Positions 46,011-53,643 of a stretch of DNA of 64,000 nt are shown here, one piece after another. Each line of letters starts with the position of its first letter. Within the stretch, counting starts at the first letter, position 1. The notes below the pieces were generated by a model. It was not told the DNA's origin, did no database searches, and saw nothing but the letters and a program-made list of their open reading frames with translations. A program made the position numbers and the translations under genes. Source of the stretch: Bdellovibrionales bacterium GWA2_49_15 (lineage in GTDB: Bacteria > Bdellovibrionota > Bacteriovoracia > Bacteriovoracales > Bacteriovoracaceae); contig MEPP01000022.1 in assembly GCA_001769855.1 (NCBI GenBank), positions 105,702-169,701 of the forward strand, read 5' to 3'.

Positions 46011-47366
46011 TCAGTTTGCGTCGCCTTCCATGGAGATCGGCACACAACAATTCCAAAGGCCACCATCATCACCAAAAGTTTCCCCGATCGGATAGGTTCC
46101 CATCGGACAATTTTTTTCCGGATTTGCTTGAGCATGAATGGCATGGCATCCGATAATACGCTTGAGAGGACCAACGAGAGATCCGTTCGCCTTATCGGGC
46201 GTACCGCCCGTGTCAGTTGTGCTAGCTGTTTCAGTTGAGGCCGCTGCTGTGGCCGCGACATCAGGAACTGCGGTGCCTGCAGCAGAAGGATTATCGACGG
46301 CAGCAGGCGTAACGGTGGGCTCCGCTAAAGGAGTGCTCACGGGTGAAGCCGTGGCCGCAGGTGCAGCGGAAGGGGCAGAACCTTCGGGTATAAAACCACC
46401 TCCAGGAATACTACCGCCTGGAGACGATGTCGCGCCTCCATCTTGGTATCCCGAATCTTCAACACTGCTGCTACCACCTTCTTCTGTCGGATAATATCCC
46501 GCGCCTCCTCCCTGAGTACGAAAGAGACTGGCATCGTGGGACTCATACTCACCCGTGGAAGTTCGATAACCATTGCCAATGCTCTTCTGCTTGGCCTTCT
46601 TCTCTTTAACAAATTCTTTTTTACTGCGATTACGAAGCTTTTTATAGAGAGATTGCAGTTCTTTATAACGAGCTTCCATGCTGGATTCGCGTCTGGTATC
46701 CAGCTCCCCATCTTTTTCCGTAAAGGACCATTTCAACTTTTCGGCCCAATGGTATTTGTGCGGCTTAGTTAAGATTTGCCCCTCTACCACCGCCATCGAC
46801 ATTCCGGCCTCAATGGCCTCACTGTCATCTTTACCGTAGTCCATGGCCATGACCTGTCCTTGGCGGACAGTTCCCCAGACATCGCTGGTTTCCTTGTCAT
46901 GAAAAATGTAAAATGTTGTTCCCCGAACTCCGAAGGCCACCTGGTTGACCGTTTCAATTTCCAACGATGGAGGCCCGGAAAATTTTTTAACCACATCCAC
47001 CATGACACCACCAATGGTGAGAATAAGATAGGAGCTTCCCTTATAACCATTTCCTTTTTTTTGAATCAGCCCTTCAACCTTGAGATTGGTTTCGGGATCA
47101 AGCTTCAAGGTACTTCCATCAGGCAATCTTAAGATAGCAAAGGAATTCACGCCGGTAATGATTTCACATCCATCGAAAAATTTGTCCATGCCCTTGACAG
47201 ACTTCTTCGTTTTTTCGCCCTTAGGTAAGATGAAAGTGTCGCCTTTTACATAGCGTACAATCCCATAATTGATTTCACTCTCAGGCTCAGTGGCCAAGGC
47301 CGAGAACTGCCCAATAAAATTGACACTTAAAAGGAAATAAATACCGAACAAGCACTTGTGAATCAT
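46011..47366 (-). CDS. Exported FecR-domain protein with low-complexity linker and Cys-rich C terminus
   Basis: A 451-residue protein with a signal peptide (about 1-26, ending ALAT). The FecR domain (35-190) is clear: YVKGDTFILPKGEK, GVNSFAILRLPDGSTLKLDPETNL and NQVAFGVRGTTFYI. A basic coiled stretch (230-275) and a long Gly/Ser/Pro/Ala/Thr linker (about 285-405) follow. The last 45 residues hold four Cys (GCHAIH, KNCPMG, WNCCVPI) and look like a small disulfide-bonded module. No sigma factor or receptor is nearby. Divergent from the exported protein at 47487. Confidence 0.72.
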   Translation of the reverse strand: MIHKCLFGIYFLLSVNFIGQFSALATEPESEINYGIVRYVKGDTFILPKGEKTKKSVKGMDKFFDGCEIITGVNSFAILRLPDGSTLKLDPETNLKVEGLIQKKGNGYKGSSYLILTIGGVMVDVVKKFSGPPSLEIETVNQVAFGVRGTTFYIFHDKETSDVWGTVRQGQVMAMDYGKDDSEAIEAGMSMAVVEGQILTKPHKYHWAEKLKWSFTEKDGELDTRRESSMEARYKELQSLYKKLRNRSKKEFVKEKKAKQKSIGNGYRTSTGEYESHDASLFRTQGGGAGYYPTEEGGSSSVEDSGYQDGGATSSPGGSIPGGGFIPEGSAPSAAPAATASPVSTPLAEPTVTPAAVDNPSAAGTAVPDVAATAAASTETASTTDTGGTPDKANGSLVGPLKRIIGCHAIHAQANPEKNCPMGTYPIGETFGDDGGLWNCCVPISMEGDAN

Positions 47367-47446
47367 GATTTTTTTTAAATAAATTAAGGCCTTATGTGAT
47401 TATTATAGCAAATAAATAAATCCGTGCTGATAATTTTTTGTCTTGG

Positions 47447-47455
47447 TGTGATAAT
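47447..47455 (+). promoter_or_regulatory. Extended -10 promoter for the 47487 gene
   Basis: TGTGATAAT is an extended -10 element without a good -35. The predicted start near 47462 leaves a leader of about 25 nt before the ATG at 47487 and excludes the upstream start at 47424. Confidence 0.45.
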
Positions 47456-47486
47456 ACGAGAACTGTGTATTCAAGGGATAAACGCC

Positions 47487-49280
47487 ATGAAATCAAAATC
47501 TTATTTACCTAAGTTTATTACTCTTCTTCTTTTTCTGATTCTGTTGCCTGCCTCATACGCTCAACGAGGGGGGTTCGCGGGAAAGGCCAATGCCAGCGCA
47601 GCGGCCACGGCCAATACTGTTCTTCCTCCTGGCGAGAAAATGGGCCGCACCCAGTTGCAGCAGACTTGTGCCGATGGAAATCCTACGCTGAGTGCAAACG
47701 CCTTTCTGTACACCACCTCTTATAATAATTATTTGGCAATTTGCACAGAGATCAAGGCCAGCTTGAATCCACCAAGCTTAAAAGGAGGTTTGGATCACGC
47801 CGGGATTTCCGTCACGGCCCCGGTAAAGGAAGTCCTAATCCATCAACCTCCGGTCCAGGATAATCGACCACCAGCTGCGAGACCCGCCAGCAATGCCGCC
47901 ATGGATACCCTAAAGACAGGAAATATTGGGAATCTGAGAAATGAGAATGTGCGCAATGATCCTCCCGCCGCCTCTGACAATGTAAAAGCGGGCAGGGTGA
48001 CGAACCGAGACTCAGTCAACGTAAGCGCGGTCCGAGAGGTCATCAGGGAACGGAGCGCGGTGCTCCCCACTACTGGGATCTCTTCCACCAGGCCAGCGGC
48101 CCGCACGATGCCCACAGGTATCTCCCATAGTGCAACAGCATCGCGCGCCTCCGATCAGTTCCAAAGACCAAGCAGCGCAACCAATATTTTTTCGGCACGC
48201 CAAGATCGAATTAATGCCAGACAGAACATTTTTCGTGCGGCGGAAGACGAGGCTCCGGTCCGGGTAAAGGCCAGCAAAGATAAGACCGATTCGACTGGTT
48301 TACGTAAGGAAGTCAGTAATCAAACAGTGTCCAATACAGTCACCGGCCATGATGGCGTTACCGGTCCTGTAACGGGAATCGATAATGACCACATACAGGA
48401 AGTTTCCGAGCACCTCGAAATCCAATTCCAAGGAAACTGCCACAACATCTTTGACAGCGGCACGACCAATTTTAATGATGCGTCCGCGACGGCACGGGGA
48501 GCTGAATGTTGCCGATTCCTTTATAAGGAATTTCTTGATCAGTTTATCGTGATGACCCAGAATGCCCTTCCTCTCGACCTGCGCAACCAACTACACAACC
48601 AACATCTTTCCAACACCTTTGCCGCGATATCGAGCATGGGGGGTGTGAGTTCGGCACGAGATAAGCTGGGCTCGCTTACAAGTACCCCTATCACCCTCCC
48701 CACCTCAGAAAAGTTATTTACAGCACCTGCCTCCTGGAAACAGGCCAAGACGAAACCAAAGACAGGAATAGGGAAGATCACAAACCCGGAAGCGGACTCC
48801 GACATTCAACTCAATAGTAACTACGTGGCAACTCAGAAAAATAATCTAAAGGCCATCGTCAACGCCATAAAAAGTGCCGATGCCTTTTTAGCGCCGAATG
48901 AGGCAACCGGATTTAAAGAGACACTCTTAAATGCCGTAAAAAATAAGGACTATGCGGGGGCCAGGACTGCCATCGAGGCAATAAAAATAAAAGCGGAGCA
49001 AAAATTAACTCAAGCGCAACCCATCTATGACGCCCATTGTGCCACAGTGAGTGGTTCGCCAATTCCCCGAAATGCAAACCCCTCGAACGAAGAGACCAAG
49101 GGTACCAAAAAATCTGCCAATTTGCGTGTTTCCGCACACGAAACCAATGCTGCTCAGGCAGCTGAAGTTGCGCTCAGAAATAAACTAGATGCATTACAAA
49201 GGAAGTGTGAGAGTTATTTTCATTTCACTATTTTTACACCGGTGTCTTTGCATACCGATATCAGCAAGGCAAAAAAATAA
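47487..49280 (+). CDS. Large exported protein of unknown function
   Basis: A 597-residue protein with a signal peptide (1-25, ending ASYA). The first 290 residues are low-complexity, Ala/Ser/Arg/Asn-rich and likely disordered. A more ordered region (about 300-390) has several Cys, including AECCRFLYKEF, then a helical part with NAIKSADAFLAP and EAIKIKAEQKL. No family is recognised. AAGGG precedes the chosen ATG. It is divergent from the FecR-like protein at 46011, which also has a Cys module, suggesting a joint envelope role; this is inference only. Confidence 0.6.
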   Translation: MKSKSYLPKFITLLLFLILLPASYAQRGGFAGKANASAAATANTVLPPGEKMGRTQLQQTCADGNPTLSANAFLYTTSYNNYLAICTEIKASLNPPSLKGGLDHAGISVTAPVKEVLIHQPPVQDNRPPAARPASNAAMDTLKTGNIGNLRNENVRNDPPAASDNVKAGRVTNRDSVNVSAVREVIRERSAVLPTTGISSTRPAARTMPTGISHSATASRASDQFQRPSSATNIFSARQDRINARQNIFRAAEDEAPVRVKASKDKTDSTGLRKEVSNQTVSNTVTGHDGVTGPVTGIDNDHIQEVSEHLEIQFQGNCHNIFDSGTTNFNDASATARGAECCRFLYKEFLDQFIVMTQNALPLDLRNQLHNQHLSNTFAAISSMGGVSSARDKLGSLTSTPITLPTSEKLFTAPASWKQAKTKPKTGIGKITNPEADSDIQLNSNYVATQKNNLKAIVNAIKSADAFLAPNEATGFKETLLNAVKNKDYAGARTAIEAIKIKAEQKLTQAQPIYDAHCATVSGSPIPRNANPSNEETKGTKKSANLRVSAHETNAAQAAEVALRNKLDALQRKCESYFHFTIFTPVSLHTDISKAKK

Positions 49281-49294
49281 GGTGACGAGGGCCC

Positions 49295-49324
49295 AAAAAG
49301 GTCGCGGATAAGTTACCCGCGACC
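49295..49324 (-). terminator. Terminator after the ArsR / Cys-peptide pair
   Basis: GGTCGCGG and CCGCGACC form an 8-bp stem with a 9-nt loop, followed by TTTTT on the minus strand. Downstream of it lies the convergent gene ending at 49280. Confidence 0.8.
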
Positions 49325-49342
49325 CTGCGATCAAAAAAGATT

Positions 49343-49468
49343 TTAACGTTTCTCAAAAAATTCAGCAACATGACGCAGAAATGCCGCGATGGTCTTAGGA
49401 TCGCAACACTTACAGCACGATTCAGTTGAACAGCATTCGTCCTTTTTCTCTTTAGTTTCCTTACTCAT
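49343..49468 (-). CDS. 41-residue Cys-pair protein, coupled to the ArsR regulator
   Basis: This very short gene encodes 41 residues. It starts at an ATG that overlaps the ArsR stop by 8 nt and has AAAGGAG in perfect position. The sequence has six Cys arranged CC-x4-CC-x-CC (residues 12-22) between a Lys/Glu-rich head and an amphipathic C-terminal helix (TIAAFLRHVAEFFEKR). The pattern suggests soft-metal or metalloid binding. A terminator follows 19 nt after the stop, making ArsR and this peptide a complete two-gene transcript. No known family is recognised. Confidence 0.72.
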   Translation of the reverse strand: MSKETKEKKDECCSTESCCKCCDPKTIAAFLRHVAEFFEKR

Positions 49469-49838
49469 TTTTTTCTCCTTTAGTTGGTTTTGGGTGTTCA
49501 TCACCCTCTTGGCAACTACACTGATCGACGAGATCAGCGAGGTCGCGCAAAGTTTTGGCCAAATCTTTTCCTTCCAGGGAGTAGTGCACTTCCTTCCCCA
49601 GTTTAATGGCCTTCAAAATTCCGGCGTCTTTAAGCGTGCCCAAATGTCTTGAGACCCCTGATAGATCCACATCACAACATGTTGAGAGTTCGCTTACATT
49701 GCAGTTCCGGGCGCCTTTCAAGTGGCAACGGCAAATGTAATTGAACATGGCCAAACGATGGGGATCACTCAAGGCCTTAAAGACCGCAGAAAGTTTGTCG
49801 TAGTTGAAATAAGAGCAGCAACTGCTTTTTTTCTTCAT
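49461..49838 (-). CDS. ArsR/SmtB-family transcriptional regulator
   Basis: A 125-residue winged-helix repressor-type protein. The HTH is KALSDPHRLAMFNYI then NVSELSTCCDVDLSGVSRHL, with the wing KLGKEVHYSLEG; this is the ArsR layout. It is rich in Cys: SSCC at the N terminus, CRC and NC in the middle, TCC at the recognition region and QCSC near the C terminus, so metal or metalloid sensing is likely. Starts at 49838 or 49856 are both possible; neither has a Shine-Dalgarno. The overlapping downstream gene encodes a Cys-pair peptide, the probable target or partner. Confidence 0.85.
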   Translation of the reverse strand: MKKKSSCCSYFNYDKLSAVFKALSDPHRLAMFNYICRCHLKGARNCNVSELSTCCDVDLSGVSRHLGTLKDAGILKAIKLGKEVHYSLEGKDLAKTLRDLADLVDQCSCQEGDEHPKPTKGEKNE

Positions 49839-49843
49839 GCCAT

Positions 49844-49872
49844 ATAATTGCACCATTTTGCAAATGAGTCAA
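49844..49872 (-). promoter_or_regulatory. Putative promoter of the ArsR gene, near leaderless
   Basis: On the minus strand TTGACT (49872-49867), a 17-nt spacer and AATTAT (49849-49844). The predicted +1 is at or next to the ATG at 49838, which would explain the missing Shine-Dalgarno. Confidence 0.4.
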
Positions 49873-49879
49873 CTGATAT

Positions 49880-49895
49880 TTGCACGCGCGTGCAA
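49880..49895. promoter_or_regulatory. 16-bp perfect palindrome, candidate ArsR operator
   Basis: TTGCACGCGCGTGCAA is perfectly self-complementary. It sits just upstream of the predicted -35 of the ArsR gene and 9 bp from the end of the next gene. A dimeric regulator site is the simplest reading. Confidence 0.5.
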
Positions 49896-49904
49896 GTGTT
49901 TGTT

Positions 49905-50366
49905 TTATTTCTGTTCTCGGCTCTTAATGTAATCAATGAAGGCATTGTACTCGTCGGAGACTTCCGTAAAAAAATCCCCCGGCCGGAATGTGACATGGTC
50001 AAGCTTGCCCTGCTCGCGACATTCACGCAGATGTTTTTGGAGCTTATACATCGGACCTGCAATTTTATGGGACAGGTAAAGTCCTCCGGCGAAAAATAAA
50101 AAATACATAACGGTAATTCCCGCAAACTCCACCGACATTAACAGTTCTTGTCGCTGCAGCATCGCGGTCAGCTCGGGCGATTCTATACCAAGGGAATCAA
50201 TAATATTTTTAAGGCCGTTATTTTTTTCAATGGCGGCATAGAAAAGATAACCGATTGTTTGCAACGCCACAAATCCAAAATAGCCCAAGATCCCCCACTG
50301 CAATTTGGGGTTTATAACAATATTTTTGAAAGATCGATGCTTTCGTAACTCTTGCTCTGTCTGCAT
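49905..50366 (-). CDS. Two-TM membrane protein with HAMP-like segment
   Basis: A 153-residue protein with hydrophobic segments at about 24-45 and 78-98. After TM2 comes SHKIAGPMYKLQKHLRECRE, the same IAGPxYxL pattern seen at the start of HAMP-like linkers in sensors of delta-type proteobacteria. A short soluble tail (FRPGDFFTEVSDEYNAF) follows. There is no kinase or methyl-accepting domain, so it may be a stand-alone HAMP-type regulator. It is upstream of ArsR on the same strand, but the palindrome and a promoter lie between them. Confidence 0.6.
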   Translation of the reverse strand: MQTEQELRKHRSFKNIVINPKLQWGILGYFGFVALQTIGYLFYAAIEKNNGLKNIIDSLGIESPELTAMLQRQELLMSVEFAGITVMYFLFFAGGLYLSHKIAGPMYKLQKHLRECREQGKLDHVTFRPGDFFTEVSDEYNAFIDYIKSREQK

Positions 50367-50475
50367 AGGACCGCCATCTGTTAGAAACCAACATGTACCA
50401 ATATCCTAGCGTAAATTTTCAATTCCTCCAAACAGCAAATCATTATACAATGAGGCAACAAACCGGGGAATGTTT

Positions 50476-51417
50476 ATGAAAATAAACTTTTATACATCAC
50501 TTGCGCTGCTTGGATTCTGCTTGGCGATTCATCCGCAGTCCGTAAGCGCGATGATGGCAGATGATCAAGTCGCAGTCTTAAAAGTGGACAGCAATCGTTT
50601 CAAGCAGGAGCTGACGGCCCATGGACTGTCGAATAATTTCCAGATGGTGCTGAATGATGGTCTCAACCGTAATCTGATTTTGAAATATTTTCCCTGTCTT
50701 TCCAGCATTGATCAAAATGAGTTTAACGGCTACAAAAGTCGACTCGAGCGAATCTTATTCAAAAAGATCAGTGCCGTCGACCGGCGCTTCACTGTTGCCG
50801 TCAATCCCGAACCAATCATTTTTACCGATGATATGAGAGCATTGGCCTCGGCCAGGCTCGTCCTGAAAAATTCAGGACGATTCAACTTTCATGAGTCAGA
50901 GTTACTCAATGTCGCCAAATTTGCCAAAATAGACATTAATAAAGTCAAAAAAATTAATCTCGCAGGCTTGGCCGGTGACTCCGGTTCCGAGTCCGGTTCT
51001 GGATCAGGCTCGGGTCCAGGCATGGAGCCCTCCCCGAAGCCGGCGGTTTTTTCTGTGGATGAAAAAAGTTTTCGAGCAACGATCGGTGATAACGAGCAAG
51101 TGTTTTGCGAGGTTTACCATGACGGCAAGTGGAAAAAAATTATAAGCGCCGTTAGCTACCTCCATACGCCTTGCTATGAGTTAAAGGTACCCAAAGTCAG
51201 ATTGTCTTCAGACCTGGAAGAGGCCGATGATGAGAAAGGCACGACCAGTGGAGGTTGTAGCTTGGCAAAGTGGAAATGGCATCTCATCGACCTGGGCTGG
51301 AGACTGTCGCTTGCCCATGGCCTGGTAAGGGAAACTAGGCGCTTTGACCTGCTTGAGAGGGCAGAGCTTGAAAGAGTCATTTACAATAACTATAAGCTAA
51401 GTCCTGTCACTCCTTAG
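50476..51417 (+). CDS. Exported protein of unknown function with Gly/Ser linker
   Basis: A 313-residue protein with a signal peptide (about 1-25, ending VSA). The N-terminal domain (30-170) is helical and ends in a short SGSGSGSGPG linker near 175-185. A C-terminal domain contains a strand-rich part and a Cys near CGSLAKWKWHLIDLGWRL. The ATG at 50476 is better spaced from GGGG than the ATG at 50470. The prepilin-like gene follows 12 nt later, so the two are probably co-transcribed and may work together. No family is recognised. Confidence 0.6.
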   Translation: MKINFYTSLALLGFCLAIHPQSVSAMMADDQVAVLKVDSNRFKQELTAHGLSNNFQMVLNDGLNRNLILKYFPCLSSIDQNEFNGYKSRLERILFKKISAVDRRFTVAVNPEPIIFTDDMRALASARLVLKNSGRFNFHESELLNVAKFAKIDINKVKKINLAGLAGDSGSESGSGSGSGPGMEPSPKPAVFSVDEKSFRATIGDNEQVFCEVYHDGKWKKIISAVSYLHTPCYELKVPKVRLSSDLEEADDEKGTTSGGCSLAKWKWHLIDLGWRLSLAHGLVRETRRFDLLERAELERVIYNNYKLSPVTP

Positions 51418-51429
51418 AGGAATTGCTGT

Positions 51430-52128
51430 ATGAAATTTATTTATGCGTTGATAAAATCACCCAAAGGTTTTTCCCTCGCCGAAGTCCTGGTTGCGGCGGG
51501 ACTTTTTGGCGGACTTTCCCTGGCCGTCATGCACTTTATGCAATCATCAACCCAATCCTCCAACACCGTAATGGCATCCATGGAAGTTACCCAACTCCAT
51601 AATCAGGTTCTCCTACACTTACGTGATGAGAATAACTGCCGTCTTACCTTTGGAAATCATCAGTTCGGCGACAACAATATTCCTCTGGCCCGGGCACTTA
51701 AAGATGGAACGAAGGATGATAACTTCAAAGGACTCACCGGGGACAAGGCGCAAATTAAACTGATCGGGATCAAACTTTACCGGCCCGATGAAAAACCACC
51801 GGAGGTTGCCAATTTCGACAGCACCTTTACTGCTCCGGACCAGGATGGCTGGACGATTGTGGCGGAGTTCAAGTATGAAAAGTATAAGTCAACCAGTGCT
51901 CCGGCCAAAATTTTTGGAGGCAACAACGTTTCCAAGTTTCATCTCTTGAAGTTTAATAACTTTGTCGTTGACGAACTGATTACCAATCCTGCAACTTGCA
52001 CGGCCGATCCGTTTAATGTTGTAGGCCAGGGGCGCGATTACCAGCTTGATGATGGGACCATTCTCTTCATCGCACCTTGCCTTAAAGGTGCACCTGGAAA
52101 TGTCGTGCAGAGCTGTGTTATTTTGTAG
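51430..52128 (+). CDS. Type IV prepilin-like (pseudopilin) protein
   Basis: A 232-residue protein with a class III signal peptide: KSPKGFSLAEVLVAAGLFGG, where cleavage would fall after Gly13 and Phe14 would be N-methylated, with Glu at position +5. The hydrophobic helix continues to about residue 33. The globular part has four Cys. It resembles minor pseudopilins of type II secretion or type IV pili, but no other pilus gene is in the window, so the prepilin peptidase and assembly machinery must lie elsewhere. The 3' end overlaps the GIY-YIG gene by 11 nt. Confidence 0.82.
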   Translation: MKFIYALIKSPKGFSLAEVLVAAGLFGGLSLAVMHFMQSSTQSSNTVMASMEVTQLHNQVLLHLRDENNCRLTFGNHQFGDNNIPLARALKDGTKDDNFKGLTGDKAQIKLIGIKLYRPDEKPPEVANFDSTFTAPDQDGWTIVAEFKYEKYKSTSAPAKIFGGNNVSKFHLLKFNNFVVDELITNPATCTADPFNVVGQGRDYQLDDGTILFIAPCLKGAPGNVVQSCVIL

Positions 52129-52393
52129 CGCCGACCAATAAGCGCTTCTCGGACTTGCTCATTTGTTTAATCTGATATTCGCGTTTCAAGGCTTCACTTC
52201 GGGTGGAGTATTGCTCGCTATAAATGATCTTCAAAGGAGGGTCGGAGCGAAAAAATTTGGCCTTTTTCACCCGGTTATTTTTGTGTTCCAAAAATCTTCT
52301 CCGCATATCCAGAGAAATACCTGTGTAGAAACGCCCCGACTTGGTCACAATAATATAAACATCCCAAGACGTTTTTTTATTTTTTAAAACCAC
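52118..52393 (-). CDS. GIY-YIG nuclease superfamily protein (UPF0213/YhbQ-like)
   Basis: A 91-residue single-domain protein. The motif is VYIIVTKSGRFYTGISLDMRR, giving the paired Y-I-I and Y-T-G strands, followed by RRRFLEHKNN. ALKREYQIKQMSKSEKRLL matches the C-terminal helix of YhbQ-like proteins. Nuclease activity is plausible from the fold, but the role in the cell is unclear. It overlaps the glycerate-kinase gene by 17 nt (this gene starts inside it), suggesting co-expression. Confidence 0.85.
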   Translation of the reverse strand: MVLKNKKTSWDVYIIVTKSGRFYTGISLDMRRRFLEHKNNRVKKAKFFRSDPPLKIIYSEQYSTRSEALKREYQIKQMSKSEKRLLVGATK

Positions 52394-53636
52394 TAATAAT
52401 TCTCACATCCATAAGATTTGATTGATATTCTTCAAAAAGCAGGAGCGCATCTGGCCTGAAAAAATTGTAGCTATCAAATTTCCGAAGAAATTCTTCGGGT
52501 CTCGCGCTACTCACCATATCACCACGAAAGCAGGCACCGGCACATGCACAATTCCCATCCCGTCCGTCGGTGGCCAGGGAAGCTACCCACCATGATTGCA
52601 ATTCCTTGGAAGACAGACGCAGCACATTTTCATAAAAGATTTTTTCGGTCATAGCCAAGGCAAAATGAGTGTTTCGCCCTCCACGCCCGGGACTTGGAAG
52701 CGTGATCGTCACGGGGCATTCGCCGCCGGAAATAAGTGCAAAAGGGCCGGAGGGTATCTGCTTTAACGCCTGAAGATGGCATTCTATGGCCTCGCCAAAA
52801 GAGCAGGACATGACGCCAAGGTTGAACGTATGGCCACCTTTAAATTGGCCCGCGACAAGTTCCAAGGCCCTCTTGCCATCGGCAACAAGCTGACAATTAA
52901 GCTTGCATCTCTCCCCGGCCTGGGCCTTAACCTCCTGCAAACTCTTATAGTCAGTAGAATCAAGATAGTTTGTCACCGTACGGGCCAAGTTCTCTGGTAA
53001 CCATCGTTCTGCGGACTCCCTGACTCGTCTTACATCTAACTCCCGATAAATGACCGGTGAGGAGGAGACGGCACGCCAGTCATCAGTTGGGATGTCTGAT
53101 AAAACGGAAAGATAAACCTCACCGCGGCCGGGAAGACCACAAAGCGCGCCGCCATTTTTTAATGCCGAGAGGGCCATGCGAATTGCATTCATCTCCATAA
53201 TGGGACAGCCACTCTTCAATAAATGCGAGTTAACAGCAACGAGAAAGGATTCATCCAGCCCCGGCGCGGGAATCTCTGCCAGAGCGCTGCCACCACCAGA
53301 GAGGCAAAAAATTAAGGCGGAGTCACTGGGGATTTTTTGTAACGTCCGAATCAATTTTCGTCCGGCCTCAAACGATAATGCCTGTAGCTCGGGATGTGAA
53401 CCGCGGATGAGCATTTCCTCGTGAATGCAGGTGAAATCTTGTGGCACAATGGCTGCTTTGAGACCAACGTTCGGGGACATTTCAGACATGGCCTGGACGT
53501 GATGGTAGGCAACTTTTCCAAGCCCCACGATGCTAAGCTTGGCTTGGGGTACAAAATTTTTCTGAAAATTATTTTCTTGATTCAGCAGATTGCGAATGTG
53601 AAGACTATCATAGATAGAACGCAATACATCTTGCAT
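52377..53636 (-). CDS. Glycerate 2-kinase (MOFRL/GckA family)
   Basis: It phosphorylates glycerate to 2-phosphoglycerate in serine/glyoxylate metabolism. The 419-residue protein has the N-terminal DUF4147 domain with LSIVGLGKVAYHHVQAM and CLSGGGSALAEIP. The C-terminal MOFRL domain has ISGGECPVTITLPSPGRGGRN and SLATDGRDGN. It lies 16 nt upstream of the stop of the GIY-YIG gene and 7 nt after the barrel protein. The family is sometimes annotated hydroxypyruvate reductase, but the glycerate-kinase role is better supported. Confidence 0.88.
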   Translation of the reverse strand: MQDVLRSIYDSLHIRNLLNQENNFQKNFVPQAKLSIVGLGKVAYHHVQAMSEMSPNVGLKAAIVPQDFTCIHEEMLIRGSHPELQALSFEAGRKLIRTLQKIPSDSALIFCLSGGGSALAEIPAPGLDESFLVAVNSHLLKSGCPIMEMNAIRMALSALKNGGALCGLPGRGEVYLSVLSDIPTDDWRAVSSSPVIYRELDVRRVRESAERWLPENLARTVTNYLDSTDYKSLQEVKAQAGERCKLNCQLVADGKRALELVAGQFKGGHTFNLGVMSCSFGEAIECHLQALKQIPSGPFALISGGECPVTITLPSPGRGGRNTHFALAMTEKIFYENVLRLSSKELQSWWVASLATDGRDGNCACAGACFRGDMVSSARPEEFLRKFDSYNFFRPDALLLFEEYQSNLMDVRIISGFKK

Positions 53637-53643
53637 GGGTCAC

